From Mycogone perniciosa (Eukaryota > Ascomycota > Sordariomycetes > Hypocreales > Hypocreaceae): a stretch of 64,000 nt of DNA. Positions 40,142 to 52,167 of this stretch are shown piece by piece (position 1 is the stretch's first letter; each line of letters begins with the position of its first letter). Where the stretch lies: contig JAOALB010000047.1 in NCBI GenBank assembly GCA_025331125.1, positions 186,001 to 250,000 on the forward strand. The letters are read 5' to 3'. Below the pieces are notes generated by a model that was given only the letters and a program-made list of their open reading frames with translations, was not told where the DNA came from and did not search any database. Both the position numbers and the translations under genes were made by a program.

Positions 40142-43087
40142 TCGATTGGGGAGATCTCGGTTTCTGGAATAAGCATAAAGACCTGTACGGATTGTGGTTC
40201 CGATGTGGGCGAAGGCAAAACAAGCATGTCAACAACCACCATCTCGTCGTTTACGTCGTATAAGCGCAGCAGCCCAGCACTCATCGGGCTAAGTCGTCGC
40301 ATGCATTGTGCAAATCGGGCATATTGTGTCGTGGGCTTGTTTGTTGTCTCGCTGCTACTGCACGTGGTGCAGATTCTGGGAGGCCGACGGCCAGACAGAC
40401 AGACCCTCCACTCCACACTCGTACGCCGTGATGGTTGGTTGCTATCAAAAGAGAGAGAGAGGGGCAAGAGACAGGACGAAAAAAGCACGGGCCAGGACAG
40501 CTGAACTAGCTCCCTCCGGTGAACCTTTTTGAGCTTTCGAAGAAAAATACGGTGCTCGCTCTCGTTCTCGTTCTGTATGTCTCTCCTTACGAGGATCTCT
40601 CTGTACATGTGTACATGTAGTACGTACTCTATCCTGTCTGGGCAAGGGCCGGCTCTGGGTCCGTCGGTGGCGGCGTTAAGGCGGGAGACGTTCGGCACCG
40701 ACAGAATCAAAAGCCGATTGGTTATTTCTAATAATAAGAATAATGACTACTCTTTAGTGGGAGAAAGGCTAAACTGCCTATTCAACTTGCATCCGGGACT
40801 TGTCGGAAAGGGGCCCTCGGGGCCTGATATCGAGACCTTGACTAATGGAGAGGACGTGCGGCCCCGGCCGAGGCGGACTGATGACTTGTGTGTGTGTATG
40901 TCTCCTAGTATTTATTTTATTTATTTTTTACTCTAGTAGTCTAAAATCGTGCATGGTGCTGTTGCTATTACTAAGGTGTATTCAAAAAGTTAATCGAAAC
41001 TGACTCGTTACCTACGTTAGCAAGGGTTCCGTTTTATTGCCGTTTGTTGTGGATCTCACGGAGCCCACTACGGAGCACAGCGGAGCGCTACGGAGAATGA
41101 AGCACGGAGTAAGATTAGGTATGATCGCTCCGTACGCGGACAAAAGCAATCCTTTGATTCTTCTTTTTTTTTTTAACCACGTCAAAAATTGTGGGTTAAT
41201 TGAACGCTCGGGTTTTTTGTTTGCCAAGAATTAAATTGAATCCATTCCTCAAAATATTGAGACACCTCACTGAGACATGACTGACAATTGACCACCCACG
41301 GTCTCACCCACAGATTACTATTATTACTACCGCGGATCTTTTTTGGCAACGGGTGAATTGCGTAGTAGTAGTCAAGAAAGGGATCCCAATGTGACGTGCC
41401 ATCCCATATGGCAAGGGTCTATGAGATAGATGCAAAGGCATCTCTCTGAGCCTCGCGTTCCCGGCCCGGGGGTTTCCACATTGAGATACGAAGCTGCTCT
41501 CGCTCTACTAGTTCGCTCACGGGGACCACTTACACCGTATGCCCCTAGTAGGTGCATGAGGTACTCCGTATACGGGTCTAGATTTCCAACCAAAGCACTG
41601 CCAAGCTCCACAAGGAAGTAACTTTTCTTGAGGAAAAAAAGTAGGTATTGGTGGTGGTGGTCATGGTGTTGGTGGTGGGTATGTCCGCAATTCAACTCCG
41701 GATCTCCGTGCTCTCGTCAGCGGGTCTTCAAGGGGAGAGGACCCCCAAGGGGTCAGTCAGTCATGTCGTCCCACTACGGCTCCAGAAGATCTCGAATGTC
41801 ACCTACGTAGTGCCTAACCGAATACTACTACGTAGATCTGGTATGTGCTCTGTGCTCTGTGCTCTATGGATTACTTACTGCGGCATTGCGTGTCGGTAGT
41901 GGTAAGTCGGCGACAAACAACGCTTAAACAAATACACAATCCCTCGCTCGGTCCGCCGGCTTGTCCAGTTGTTAGCCTAGGAAACGCATATAGGGCCGAC
42001 TGCTTTGTTATTTACGGATGCCTGGGGCTGAAGTTAGTCGCGATGAGTAAGAATGAGAGAAGGATCTTTTGTCCCCATTCCTCGTCGAAGAATGGACGGT
42101 GGTTCGTCATGCGCCAATTGCCACTGACGTATCGGCAGTGGGCTATGTCACAACCTATGAAATCTACGTATGACTACTAGGTGCAGTACCTGCTAAAGCA
42201 GGAGATGGATGGGGGTCTCATCAGTAAGACGGACGGGTAGGGCTGGCGGATCCGAATCACCCCAAGTCCCTTGTCATTGATGATTTACAAGATGAACAGA
42301 CCGACCATGACAGGTCGCCCCTAGTCAATGCAGGGAAGAAAACTCCCGGCACTAATACCACGTACGTAGTAGTAATTAAGAACTGGACTAAAACACAACG
42401 TTTATTATTAGTTTTAGATACGAAAAATGAATGAATTCAATCTTGGCAGCACGGATCACTGAATGAGTACGGAATAGTTGACGCCATGTCGGTGCTCGGG
42501 CTTACATCTCATGCCGCGAATGGCAAATGGTGTGAATATGACAGACATCTGCGCCCCTGCGCCCCTCCAATGCCCAGTGCTTTTCTCCCGCTCGCTCTCT
42601 GAGACGACACGGATGAAGAAGGATGCTGCGCCAGAAGCGCTGTGCCGTTTCAATGGGAAATACAAATACAAATGCAAATACAAGTATATTTTACGTGCGA
42701 CAGATAGTGTTTAATGTTGACGGCCAAGAATATGGGGGCCCTTTTGCGTCAGTGTCATTGCTATCTAATTGACGTCCGCTTTTTTAACCAATGCCGGCGT
42801 TACGGGCCCGTAGCTTAGGGACGGGCTTGCCGAAAATGGCTGAACTCTGCTCTGAACGTCTGGCCACTCAGCGTGCTAGGGACCACCTGTTGATCGCTGA
42901 AGGCCCCTGGCAAAGGCTCCTCCATCATCCCTCCATTATTATGCTGCGACCAACAACAAAATAAATCATCATGATGCTGCACGCCACAACTGTATGGGTG
43001 TACGTCCTCACAGTACGCGGCGCTTCCGTCATGCACACGCCGCGGAACGCCGGGACAGTCAGTCAGTCAGTCATTCATCCCATCATC

Positions 43088-43131
43088 ATTGATTACCTCT
43101 CTCCCTCTCGCTCTCGCTCTCGCTCTCCCTC
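43088..43131. repeat. CT-rich simple repeat
   Basis: CTCTCTCCCTCTCGCTCTCGCT-type pyrimidine tract within the long non-coding region. Confidence 0.7.
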
Positions 43132-45248
43132 TGACATAACAGGACGCCGCGTTTTGCCTGTTCAGTCAGAATCAGTAAATCATCCGGTTTCTCCGCTCGC
43201 AATCCACAGCGCACGGATCAAGAGCCCACACATCCGGGGCAATGGGCTCAAACCGAATCTGGCCCTGGAGGCAATGCCCGAATACCAATCCCATGGCCGA
43301 TCCAATCGTGAGATACCCGGCTGCCCCCTGGTCCCAAAAGGGCCTTCGGTATTAACGTAACCCCACGACCTCTTACATACTCGTAGTAGTTGCCCTACAA
43401 GTGTACTCGTACTGGTTCAGCCTTGCTCATCCACCTCAGCTGCTGGCTGCATACACCTATTCTGTAGTAGTGCTTGATTTGGCGGATACGAGGAGCAGTA
43501 CTCCGTACTCCGTAGTAGTAGTTCCCTTGTCTTTGGACCGTCGACAACGGGTGCTAAATCGTGGGACTGCTCCCCCCTGATCCCGGACCGCTGCCGCTCC
43601 CCTAGCACTTATCTTATTTGACACCCAGATAAACCCTAAACCAATGGCAGACGCCATTCTAGGTATGAGAGGATCCCTTCCATGCTTTCCACTTACGGTA
43701 CTACTCGTACGAAGTCGGGCAGTTTTGCGTACTACTATTATCCCCTCCTGCACGGAGTTGCGGAGTACGAAACTGCCGCTCGCATCGGTATCCTTTTGGA
43801 CTGCATGATGTGCATTTTGGTGCCTGATCCCCCTACGAGGTCTATCTGCATCCAAGGTATTACTAATACTACGCATTGGCGGCTCTTGGAAAAATAAAAT
43901 AAAATAAAAAATAAAACTACCGATCTCAAGCGAGATTCCACTGACCTGGTAAGGCACTGTACTCCGTGTTCACTGCTCGTACTTCGTACATCCGTGCGTG
44001 CCAACAAAGCAACCATCAAAACGAAACCGGGAAACAAATGCAAGGCACGCGCGCACACAGGCACACACACACACGCACGCAACACACTCTCCACTGACCC
44101 CAGCCTCGAGCACTGCCGCTGTCGATGCTCCATCCAGCAAAGAAATTATGATGAATCCATTTCATGGGCCGCGAACCACGCTGTCTGTATGTATGTGTGT
44201 CTATGGGCGAGTAAGACGACACGGGTACGAGTACCGATTGCGACTCACGCAGAGAAAAGTTGTCCCTTTTCCAGCATCACAACATACCTCATACCTGGGT
44301 ATCCATATCCATCCATTCATTCTTGTTCCGCCGCCAGGCTGAGCTGGGATACCAGGGGTATGCATCCAGACACACAACTCGTCATTGCACGGTACAATAC
44401 TCCGGACGGGACTATGTATGCATGTACGAATATTGCACCTAATCCATATACATACGTACATATAATAACACCCACCCACACCCGGGGGTGAGACGAAAGA
44501 CAAGATGGATCCTACCCTGCCCAACAGGTACTGCGCACATGGTCCGTACATACAAACGATTGATTGTCTCGCCCCATCACAGCAAGGACATTCACACACA
44601 CCACATTACAGACTCCGAGTACAGACTCCGAGTACTCGTACATTCAGACAAGGGGCCATGCCATGGGGGGCAGTACGTATTGCGGCTCTGCTTGTGTAAG
44701 GTATTCCAGCTTGGGGTCCGGGAGGCGCCCAGTATAGAGTACGAGTACTGACGCTGCCCTCCAAACGCTCCAGGTCGACCAGGCGGATGAGCTTGGCGGC
44801 TCTGGCCGTCCTCACAGTCCTGATGTTCCTGGGTATTAAACAAGTCGGGGTTTCTCCCCCCTACTCGATTCTACCGATCCCTCTTCTCTACTAAATACAG
44901 CTGAGGTTAAGAAGCCAAGTGGCCCCCATCCATAAACCCACATCCGTTTGCTTCTTACAAGATACTCACCATCATATCCTTTATATATATTATTCCCCCC
45001 TTCTCACACACTCTCTCTATACCCGTCCCCCAGACCGGAAACCATCTTCGGGTCGTTCATTGCTGTAGGCCAAGCTCCGTGTCACCTCTGTCTCTTCCAT
45101 GCAAACAAGCGCCCCAGACTTCCCTCGTTCGGCCTGTACCAGATCGCGGGCTCAGATGCACGATATCCTTCTCCGGTCACCTCACGCACCGACAAGTATT
45201 TGAACAGCACGTACCCTCAAAGCTTCTCTACAAGACCCGTGAGAGGCT

Positions 45249-46976
45249 ATGAATAGCACTGTCGCCCTCACTGTCCCTTCAGCTCGAGTCTCTTACAACA
45301 TGACTATGCACCAGTCCTCTGGAGTTCCCTGCATTGCGCAATTCGCCGACAACCAACCCTCTACGTATTCCACCGTTTCTCTAATCGACAAAACCCCTCG
45401 ATCCGACTACATGCCACCAATTGACCCATCTCTGCTGGGAGGCATACATGGCCTGGAATACGAGCAGCACAACTGTGCCACTCCCCCAGTGCCCCGTTTC
45501 CAGCCCTCGCCCGCCGAGTCGTCTCTTGATGGCCATCTAGCACACTCAGCGTGCAATGGACCTGCGCCAGACCTCGTGGCCTTCCCACCCCTGGGATATA
45601 TGCGTCACGAGTCACCTTTCTCCATCCAGAATTCTCCAGGTTATAGCTTTGCTCCAAGTCCCTCGATAGGGAGCGACATGTACTATGACCTCGCATACGG
45701 TCCCGCTACGCCGCCAGATGCGCCGACTCCTTTCTGCTCTCTCCCCGGACCTCGAAGTACTACTGCATTCGAATGCCCACAGAGCAATGCCTACATCGAC
45801 CCTTCGGGCATTTCTTCCTACCCAACACCGCAAAACGACGATACCGAGTCTGTTTCGGAGCATAGTTTCTTCGGTATCGGCATTGGTATCGTGGATTCGT
45901 ATCAGTACGGTACGCCGAGTACTATCATGCGGAGCCCTTCTCTCATCCCCAGATCCGTGAGCACCGACGACGGATATATCGCAGCCGAGAATGGGGCCGG
46001 CAACCAATACTTCCCAGCTATGCCTTCATATCACGACAATCCCATGAATAATGCCTGTGGTATGACTACCAGTTCACAAAGCCCGAAGCACGACACCACT
46101 GTGGGAGACGTCGTTGCGATCAAGGACACCCAGCGACGTGGACGCGCCCCACGGTATGCCACAGTCAACGCCAAAGGAAAAAGGGCCATTCCCTATATCC
46201 CTCCATCCTCTCACGTCGACAAGAGACAGAGGTTTATGTCGAACCCCAAGTTGTGCTCTAAATGTCGAATCACTTTCCAAACCCGCAGATCGTACGACCA
46301 GCACATCAAGTTCAAGCATCCCCGCCCCTACGTCTGCGTATTCCACTACGCCGGCTGCACTTCGAGATTCGATGCCAAGAACGAATGGAAGCGCCACGTC
46401 GCAACCAAGCATCTGGGTTTGAGGTATTGGCTCTGCACCGAGGGTGCCTGCGCTGAAGGCCAAGGCCCCACGACTCATAACCGGTCCCCAGCGCTCCCTG
46501 AATATGGAAGCATCTTCAACCGCAAGGACTTGTACACGCAGCATGTCCGACGCATGCATTCCCATGTTGTCGGCCAAACCATGGCCAACTATAAGAGGGC
46601 CTCGCGGGAATCCGACGAGCGCCTGAAGCAGATGCAGGACGCCGCCCTCAAAGTGAGGTGCGAGCTCCCAAAGTACATGCCGTGCCCTGCGAAGAACTGC
46701 CCTCTGGTGTTCAGGGGCCCCACGGCCTGGGACGATCGGATGGAACACGTCGCCCAACAGCACTTTGAGAGCGCGGCGGCTGGAAAGGAGCCGCCCGTTC
46801 AGTTTGGCGGTCCCGACGATGAAGTATTGATAGAGTGGGCGCAGCGACCAGACGCCAACATTGTCAGACGAACTGCCTCAGGGTGGGAGCTCTGCGACCC
46901 CCTGAAAGGCGACGACGGGTTCAAGCCTCCGAGCCCAGAGACTTTCGATGAGGATGCCGAGGGGGAGGAGCTGTAG
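45249..46976 (+). CDS. C2H2 zinc-finger transcription factor
   Basis: Intron-less, 575 aa from ATG 45249 (MNSTVALTV). Residues 1-320 are Pro/Ser/Tyr-rich and disordered, typical of a fungal activation region (PSYHDNPMNN, GIGIGIVDSYQYG). A basic stretch precedes the fingers (RRGRAPRYATVNAKGKR). Fingers follow at about residues 337-520: CSKCRITFQTRRSYDQHIKF, CVFHYAGCTSRFDAKNEWKR followed by H...KH, FNRKDLYTQHVRRMH, and CPAKNCPLVFRGPTAWDDR followed by MEHVAQQH. The C-terminus is acidic (ETFDEDAEGEEL). The finger order and the KNEWKRH/WLC wording match the other C2H2 gene in this window. It lies downstream of 6.4 kb of non-coding DNA, suggesting complex regulation. Confidence 0.85.
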   Translation: MNSTVALTVPSARVSYNMTMHQSSGVPCIAQFADNQPSTYSTVSLIDKTPRSDYMPPIDPSLLGGIHGLEYEQHNCATPPVPRFQPSPAESSLDGHLAHSACNGPAPDLVAFPPLGYMRHESPFSIQNSPGYSFAPSPSIGSDMYYDLAYGPATPPDAPTPFCSLPGPRSTTAFECPQSNAYIDPSGISSYPTPQNDDTESVSEHSFFGIGIGIVDSYQYGTPSTIMRSPSLIPRSVSTDDGYIAAENGAGNQYFPAMPSYHDNPMNNACGMTTSSQSPKHDTTVGDVVAIKDTQRRGRAPRYATVNAKGKRAIPYIPPSSHVDKRQRFMSNPKLCSKCRITFQTRRSYDQHIKFKHPRPYVCVFHYAGCTSRFDAKNEWKRHVATKHLGLRYWLCTEGACAEGQGPTTHNRSPALPEYGSIFNRKDLYTQHVRRMHSHVVGQTMANYKRASRESDERLKQMQDAALKVRCELPKYMPCPAKNCPLVFRGPTAWDDRMEHVAQQHFESAAAGKEPPVQFGGPDDEVLIEWAQRPDANIVRRTASGWELCDPLKGDDGFKPPSPETFDEDAEGEEL

Positions 46977-47193
46977 TTCTAAAGCCTCTCTATTCTATTG
47001 TTTTTGTTTTCTCTCTTTTTCTTTTTTTGCTTGTCTTCAGTTTTCCATCTCTGTTTTTGTATATGGTCTTTAATGCTTGGTCGCGATACAACAGATGGAC
47101 GGAGTTTGGGTTTTTTTTTCTGCTATTGGGTTGGGCTATCAACATAAATGTCGTCAAGATACCAGTCAAGGACGGAATGGTAGATATAGATGG

Positions 47194-47226
47194 ATTGGGT
47201 ATTGGGTATTGGGTATTGGGTATTGG
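47194..47226. repeat. ATTGGGT tandem repeat
   Basis: About 4.7 copies of a 7-bp unit ATTGGGT. Not the telomere unit expected for this group (TTAGGG). Confidence 0.9.
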
Positions 47227-47763
47227 ACATCTCTAGTGTGTACACATCTCTGGAATGGATGAGTGGATGGATGGGTGACGAATCACGACTCGTACGGTCT
47301 CTTGTCATTATTACCAAATACGTTTTCTCTCTTCGCTTTCCATAACAACAACTCTGTCCTTCATACTGTTCACTTATCCAATCTATCCCTCGCCATCTCA
47401 TCTTCTCTCCCTTTTTCAGCCTCATCCGTCCACTCAAACATCCTCCACGCTGCACCACCCTCCAGACGGAGTGGTGCATACAGTCAGCCCTAGACATGTA
47501 ACCCCCCAAAAAAACAAGAATCTCCGAGTCACACACAGTCCGCAGCTCCCAATCAATGCGTTGCACAGCACTCACAGCTCTCGACGCCTTCCACTAGGCT
47601 GATTTCGCACTGACAGCTGCATACGCCCCAATCTATCTATATAGTACATACACACATACACGCTTCTCCATACATGCGTTCGTACGGACGAAGTACTACG
47701 AATACGTGTACACCCCCTTTCGGGGACTCGGACTGCATCATCAGGCAACTTCTCGGCGCAACC

Positions 47764-47794
47764 CTCTCTCTCTCGCTCTCTCTCTCTCTCCTCT
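47764..47794. repeat. CT microsatellite
   Basis: (CT)n interrupted by one CG, directly readable. Confidence 0.9.
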
Positions 47795-49239
47795 GAAGAT
47801 GGCAATCACAGCCCATCCGGGCAAAGTGCATGCATATCTTTCTTCTTTTATTTCTTCTTTCTTTTTCCCCATCTTTCGTCACAGAGGCTTGTACATATTT
47901 AAAAATGGAATAAATTACTATGGGGGGAGGGCGGGACTCCGCCACACGTTTTGCCACAATAGAGACAACTTCTCTCCGTCTCTCTCTTTGTCTGTCCTTT
48001 GCCAAGCATACATCAATCTACCACATTTCTTTTTTTTATCGTCTTCCTTTTTCTTTGCCTAGCTAGCCTAATGCAGCATTGCAAACCTTCACAGGTTCTA
48101 CAAACTAGGCATCCACGTTTTTTTCGGTGTCCAAATGGGAGCAACCTCCTTGGCCGCCTCCAATTCCAAATCATACATTCATATATAGGTACATATACAT
48201 ACACATGTATACACATGTGCCTTTGAAGTCTGTAATTTGAACAATGCTATGCGTGCCTCATCCCATGAAATATCCGTCACGAATAAACCTCACAAAGATT
48301 AGTGAACTCGGGACCGATAGACAGATCCGCATGCGAAATATATCGGACATGTGTGTGCCGCCCGGCTCAAGCTCATGTGTTGGAGGGGAGAGACATCGGA
48401 AAAAGTAAACAGTAAAGAAGAGACCACTGAGTACGGAGCATTAGTAGTGGGTGGATCTCACTGTCTCAGACATGCACATACATATTCACCATCTAAATCA
48501 TACATCTCATCACACCATGTACTCCATACACTCTAGATATTGCTAAGAGGGATCCAGCATTAAAGCTGATATATGCAAGAGCATTGTTCTTAGCCGACTC
48601 GTCTTAAAATCACACTGTAACACAAACACTCCTTAGCCTATCATCGTGATGTCTACCCTAGCTCGTAATGAGCATCATACTCCGTACAATGGGAAAGTAT
48701 ACAAATCATCCCCATCCTCATAAGACATGCCAACTATTGAGTTCCCCACTGGCCATCCTATTCGCCCAGCCCATAGCCACCCTTTCCCCGAAAGCAACAA
48801 GGTGGAATCCCACAACAGCTCAGGGGTAATTCCTGGGACAAACCCCGACAACATCCGAACAACGATAAAGCAAAATACTCTTGGCACCATGCTTGCTGAA
48901 GCCACTCCGGTCTTCTTTGATGCATGCATATGAATCGTCACATTGCCGAGGAGTAAAAGGTCGCGGAGATCGCTTGGGAATAGTAAGAAGAACAAGAATT
49001 AAAAATGCATAAAATCATCCAGCTTCGGTCCTGGGGCACACAGCATGGCCCACGCAGCAGTCGATACAAGTTTGTGTGTCATTCCTTTAACACTTGCACC
49101 CATAGAGGTTGTGGGTAATTTCAAATGCTGAAAATCATACATAACAGTCCTTGGAGTGTAATGGGCAAAAGGGATAGGCTCTTGTCGAACGCAATCAGAA
49201 TCTAGAACCATCATGTATACACAAGTGAACTCGTTGCCT

Positions 49240-51117
49240 TCATGCCGCGGTGGCAACCTTGGAATTCTTTCCCGGTTGGAATTTTGGCCTGTCCATGTTT
49301 CGCTGAGCTCGCCGCTGCTGCCGGAGTTTGCACTCCAAGGCGTAGCCCGGTTCATTTGCTTTGCGCCACTCAATCCATGCCTCGTATGCCTGCTGATCTC
49401 CAGGGTCAGGACGGCGAGGCTTTGGCACGGGAGGAGGTCGAGGAACTGCTCCGATGAGGGAGAAAGGCAATGGGCAGGACGGCGCCACTAAACCGGGATT
49501 AATAGAGCCAGCCATTGGCAGCATAGCATTCACCAAATTCGGTGGAGGAATACTTGGGATATTTCCTGCTATAGGCTGTAACACTGGTTGGAGTCCCAGC
49601 GTTGGTGGTGGCGGCAGTGTCAACACCGGCTTTGATAGTTGGTCTTGAAATTGGAGGGCATTTCCATTGATCAGTTCATGAAGAGTCGGAGCAAAGGCGT
49701 CGTGGCCGCCAAAGTTTGGTGGGTTTCTGGATGCTGTGAGGATTGGTTCGTATCGAGGAGCAGACACATGTACTGGAGCGGTGGTCGTCACCAAAGGCCC
49801 ATCCAGAGGCCCAGTGATCTGGTCACGCTTGCCAGCCAAGGTTTCAAAAACAACTGGCTCGAATGGTTGGGTAATATTCTCTGCTAGAGTGACGTCCTGG
49901 CTATGAGCAAAGGAGAGGAACTCCCTTGCTCTCGGATTCAGGGTTTTGAACTTCATTTGCTCTTCCATGCAGACACCCGAGTCGACAGAGTTGCTGGTGT
50001 CTTCCTTTCTGTGAGAGCTGTTACTTCCTGGTACATAGCTAACTGTGAAATCCGAAGCCATGCCCATTCTCCTGGTAATGCTGTGTACGGGATATCGTAG
50101 CGTAGAGTCTGGTAAGGGCCTTTCCTTGACAGTATTCACCTCCGCAATTCTCTCATGACCACTGTCTAGCTTCCCTTTCACCACCGGCTTGTGGTCTTGG
50201 CCGCGATTCCGAGTCAGCTTTTGTAGCATTCTTTGAAACGCCCCGTCTTGTTTGATCTCCTGCCCCTCACAACAAGATTGACCATCGCGTTTGCTCTCAG
50301 CGGAAGTTACGATGGCAGCCGTAGGAACATCCGTTCGAACTTGGTAACCATGGTGACGCCTGCAACAATTGAAAATCTCGTCAAGCTGTTCCGTCGGACT
50401 CAACGTAGCCCGAACTTTGCGCGGTGTGATATCGGCAGCTTCAAGAGCAGCTGTAAGCTGTTCATTCTGGCTATTGTCCATGTTCACACGATTTGTCCGC
50501 AATTCCCTATTGACGGACTGGATTTCGACAACGGTTGGTGGTAGATCAGAACCATGAATCTTCTGAGAAGAGCTGAAAGGGATAACCTCGAAAATGGTAA
50601 GAGGGTCAGCGTCATCGAGCAGACCAGTTAGGTTAATTTGTCTTGTCATTTGATAAAAGCCCTTGTCTAAGGCACCCTCAACACTATCCCCCGTCTTCTC
50701 GGGCGTAAAAGGAGCAGTCTTCTCATCCATTGACATTTCGCGCTTTGCCATTTGGCCAGGGTTCTGTGGGACAATGACTTGTGCTAGTCCATCTTCGCAT
50801 TTGCATTCATCATTAGAGATGTCGGTCGACGAGTTTTCCCTTCTCGCCCATCGCTTCGCGGAAGCTATTGTGTCACGAGCACTGGATTCGCTGCGACTCG
50901 ATGCAGAAGAACGATTGTGGCTTCGGCGATTGCGCCAGTCGGGGTTGCTCAGGGCCTGGGCAAATCTTCTCAGTTGTTGGTGTTCATAAGACTCAGGAGC
51001 AGAATTTTTGTGGTGCGACTCGGGTGAGGCTGTCCGAACCGCGATACCAGGAGGTGGTTGTGTCGATTTGCATCGACCAGCAGTGTTACCCCTAGCCATA
51101 GTTGATCTTTGCGACAT
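49240..51117 (-). CDS. Large, mostly disordered hypothetical protein
   Basis: Intron-less, 625 aa from ATG 51117 (MSQRSTMARG; a second ATG follows at codon 7). Most of it is Ser/Gln/Thr-rich and probably disordered. A helical N-terminal patch (HQQLRRFAQALSNPDWRNRR) and a Pro-rich C-terminal region (VLTLPPPPTLGLQPV, GAVPRPPPVPKPRRPD, which offers SH3/WW-type ligands) precede a compact, Trp-containing end (AYEAWIEWRKANEPGYALEC). That end is the part most likely to be conserved. A Cys/His-containing stretch (FNCCRRHHGYQ) lies mid-protein. No catalytic motif is visible and the function is unknown. Confidence 0.7.
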   Translation of the reverse strand: MSQRSTMARGNTAGRCKSTQPPPGIAVRTASPESHHKNSAPESYEHQQLRRFAQALSNPDWRNRRSHNRSSASSRSESSARDTIASAKRWARRENSSTDISNDECKCEDGLAQVIVPQNPGQMAKREMSMDEKTAPFTPEKTGDSVEGALDKGFYQMTRQINLTGLLDDADPLTIFEVIPFSSSQKIHGSDLPPTVVEIQSVNRELRTNRVNMDNSQNEQLTAALEAADITPRKVRATLSPTEQLDEIFNCCRRHHGYQVRTDVPTAAIVTSAESKRDGQSCCEGQEIKQDGAFQRMLQKLTRNRGQDHKPVVKGKLDSGHERIAEVNTVKERPLPDSTLRYPVHSITRRMGMASDFTVSYVPGSNSSHRKEDTSNSVDSGVCMEEQMKFKTLNPRAREFLSFAHSQDVTLAENITQPFEPVVFETLAGKRDQITGPLDGPLVTTTAPVHVSAPRYEPILTASRNPPNFGGHDAFAPTLHELINGNALQFQDQLSKPVLTLPPPPTLGLQPVLQPIAGNIPSIPPPNLVNAMLPMAGSINPGLVAPSCPLPFSLIGAVPRPPPVPKPRRPDPGDQQAYEAWIEWRKANEPGYALECKLRQQRRAQRNMDRPKFQPGKNSKVATAA

Positions 51118-52167
51118 GTGAGCCTTGTTTGGTTATCAAGTAGGAAGACATCACTCTACTCACCACCGCCAAGTCACCGAGCAAGGAGTATCGTATTGAG
51201 GAAGAGGGAATTTCCGAAACTCAGGCTGCAATTTCGTGCGTTGACTCTAGGGCGTATGATGATTCAAGTTGGCTTGCTGCTTGGGGGTTGAAGCCTTCAA
51301 ATGCAGTGAATACCAAAGACTGTATCTTTCGATTTCGATAATGGCTGACGAATCTCGACTTTGAAGCAGTGTTGATAAGAGGCTCAAGTTGGATGGGAAA
51401 CGGTTCGATAACAGAAGAACAGAGATCAATCGCCAGCTGACTCTCAACTGGAAGTCGGAACCAAGAAAATTCCGCGATAGTCGCTGGGTGGGAAACGCTC
51501 AGGTGCTGATGGGCGGAAAGAAGAAAGAAAAAAAAGTACCTGTGTAGCTGCGATACGATAGGGTCCAAAAAGGCGTGGACGAAAATGCAGTGCGAATGTT
51601 TTGGGGGTTTGCTTTCTCATGCAAAAATGGTGGTGAAAGAGTTCAGAATGTTAAGGGCTCTGGGGTTTCCATAGGAGACAATTGGGGGTCTGTGGCTCGT
51701 GACAGCTTATCAACTGGCAGCAGTGACTGACTCCTCTTGTAGCTAGAGGCATCTCGGATTAACTCTTCACTCTCGCAATCAAGTCGGCCCTGAATACAGG
51801 TAAGTGTTTCCCTCAGAATCTCGATGCCGCCGTCCTCAACATGCTTCCACCACCATCCACCCCCTTTGTTCCTTCGTTTCCCTCCTCAGTTATACTGTAG
51901 CAAGTCGTCACAGTCTCCTGCATGTCACGGGTGGCTCTTGCAAGAGAGAGGACAGTGTGTCAGTAGAGATCATCAATAGTATTGCTTTGCCTGAATGCAA
52001 AAAACAAATCACAACGCTGACTAAAAGGCCAAAAACAGCATCCAATATTGTCAAATTTCCAAAGAAAATCGATCCTCATCCCTAGCCCCGGGAACATAAA
52101 GACGCCGACATGATCCAGACATGACCGAGCCCCGTCCCGATAACTCCTGCGACAATTATCGACCCCC
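51118..52167. other. Intergenic region
   Basis: Promoter of the hypothetical gene and 3' flank of the AIM24-family gene. Nothing recognised. Confidence 0.5.

Larger units (their letters stand above)
38845..45248. other. 6.4 kb repeat-rich non-coding region
   Basis: No convincing gene. Holds many TACTCCGTA/TACGGAGTA words (about 39049, 39314, 41565, 43499-43515, 43967), C-runs at 40123-40141, CT- and CA-rich tracts (43090-43135, 44060-44085) and a pyrimidine-rich stretch with TATATATATT just before the next gene (44980-45030). It is probably the extended promoter and leader of the downstream C2H2 gene. A minus-strand frame of 264 codons at 39916-40710 looks artificial, because its Gly/Arg runs come from the C-tract. 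Confidence 0.5.
46977..49239. other. Intergenic region with simple repeats
   Basis: 2.3 kb between convergent genes. Holds a T-rich 3' flank, an ATTGGGT tandem at 47194-47226, a CT microsatellite at 47764-47794, and TACTCCGTA near 48679. No gene recognised. Confidence 0.5.

Noticed and set aside
39916..40710. 264-codon minus-strand ORF in the non-coding block
   Set aside because: Composition follows the C-tract and microsatellites, and it has no recognisable domain. Left as non-coding, though transcript data could change this.
43738..44599. Overlapping ORFs of 110-165 codons on both strands
   Set aside because: Built from CA/GT-rich low-complexity DNA; His/Thr-rich or Cys/Val-rich translations without domains.
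47194..47226. Possible interstitial telomere repeat
   Set aside because: The unit is ATTGGGT, not TTAGGG, and has fewer than five copies; treated as an ordinary tandem repeat.
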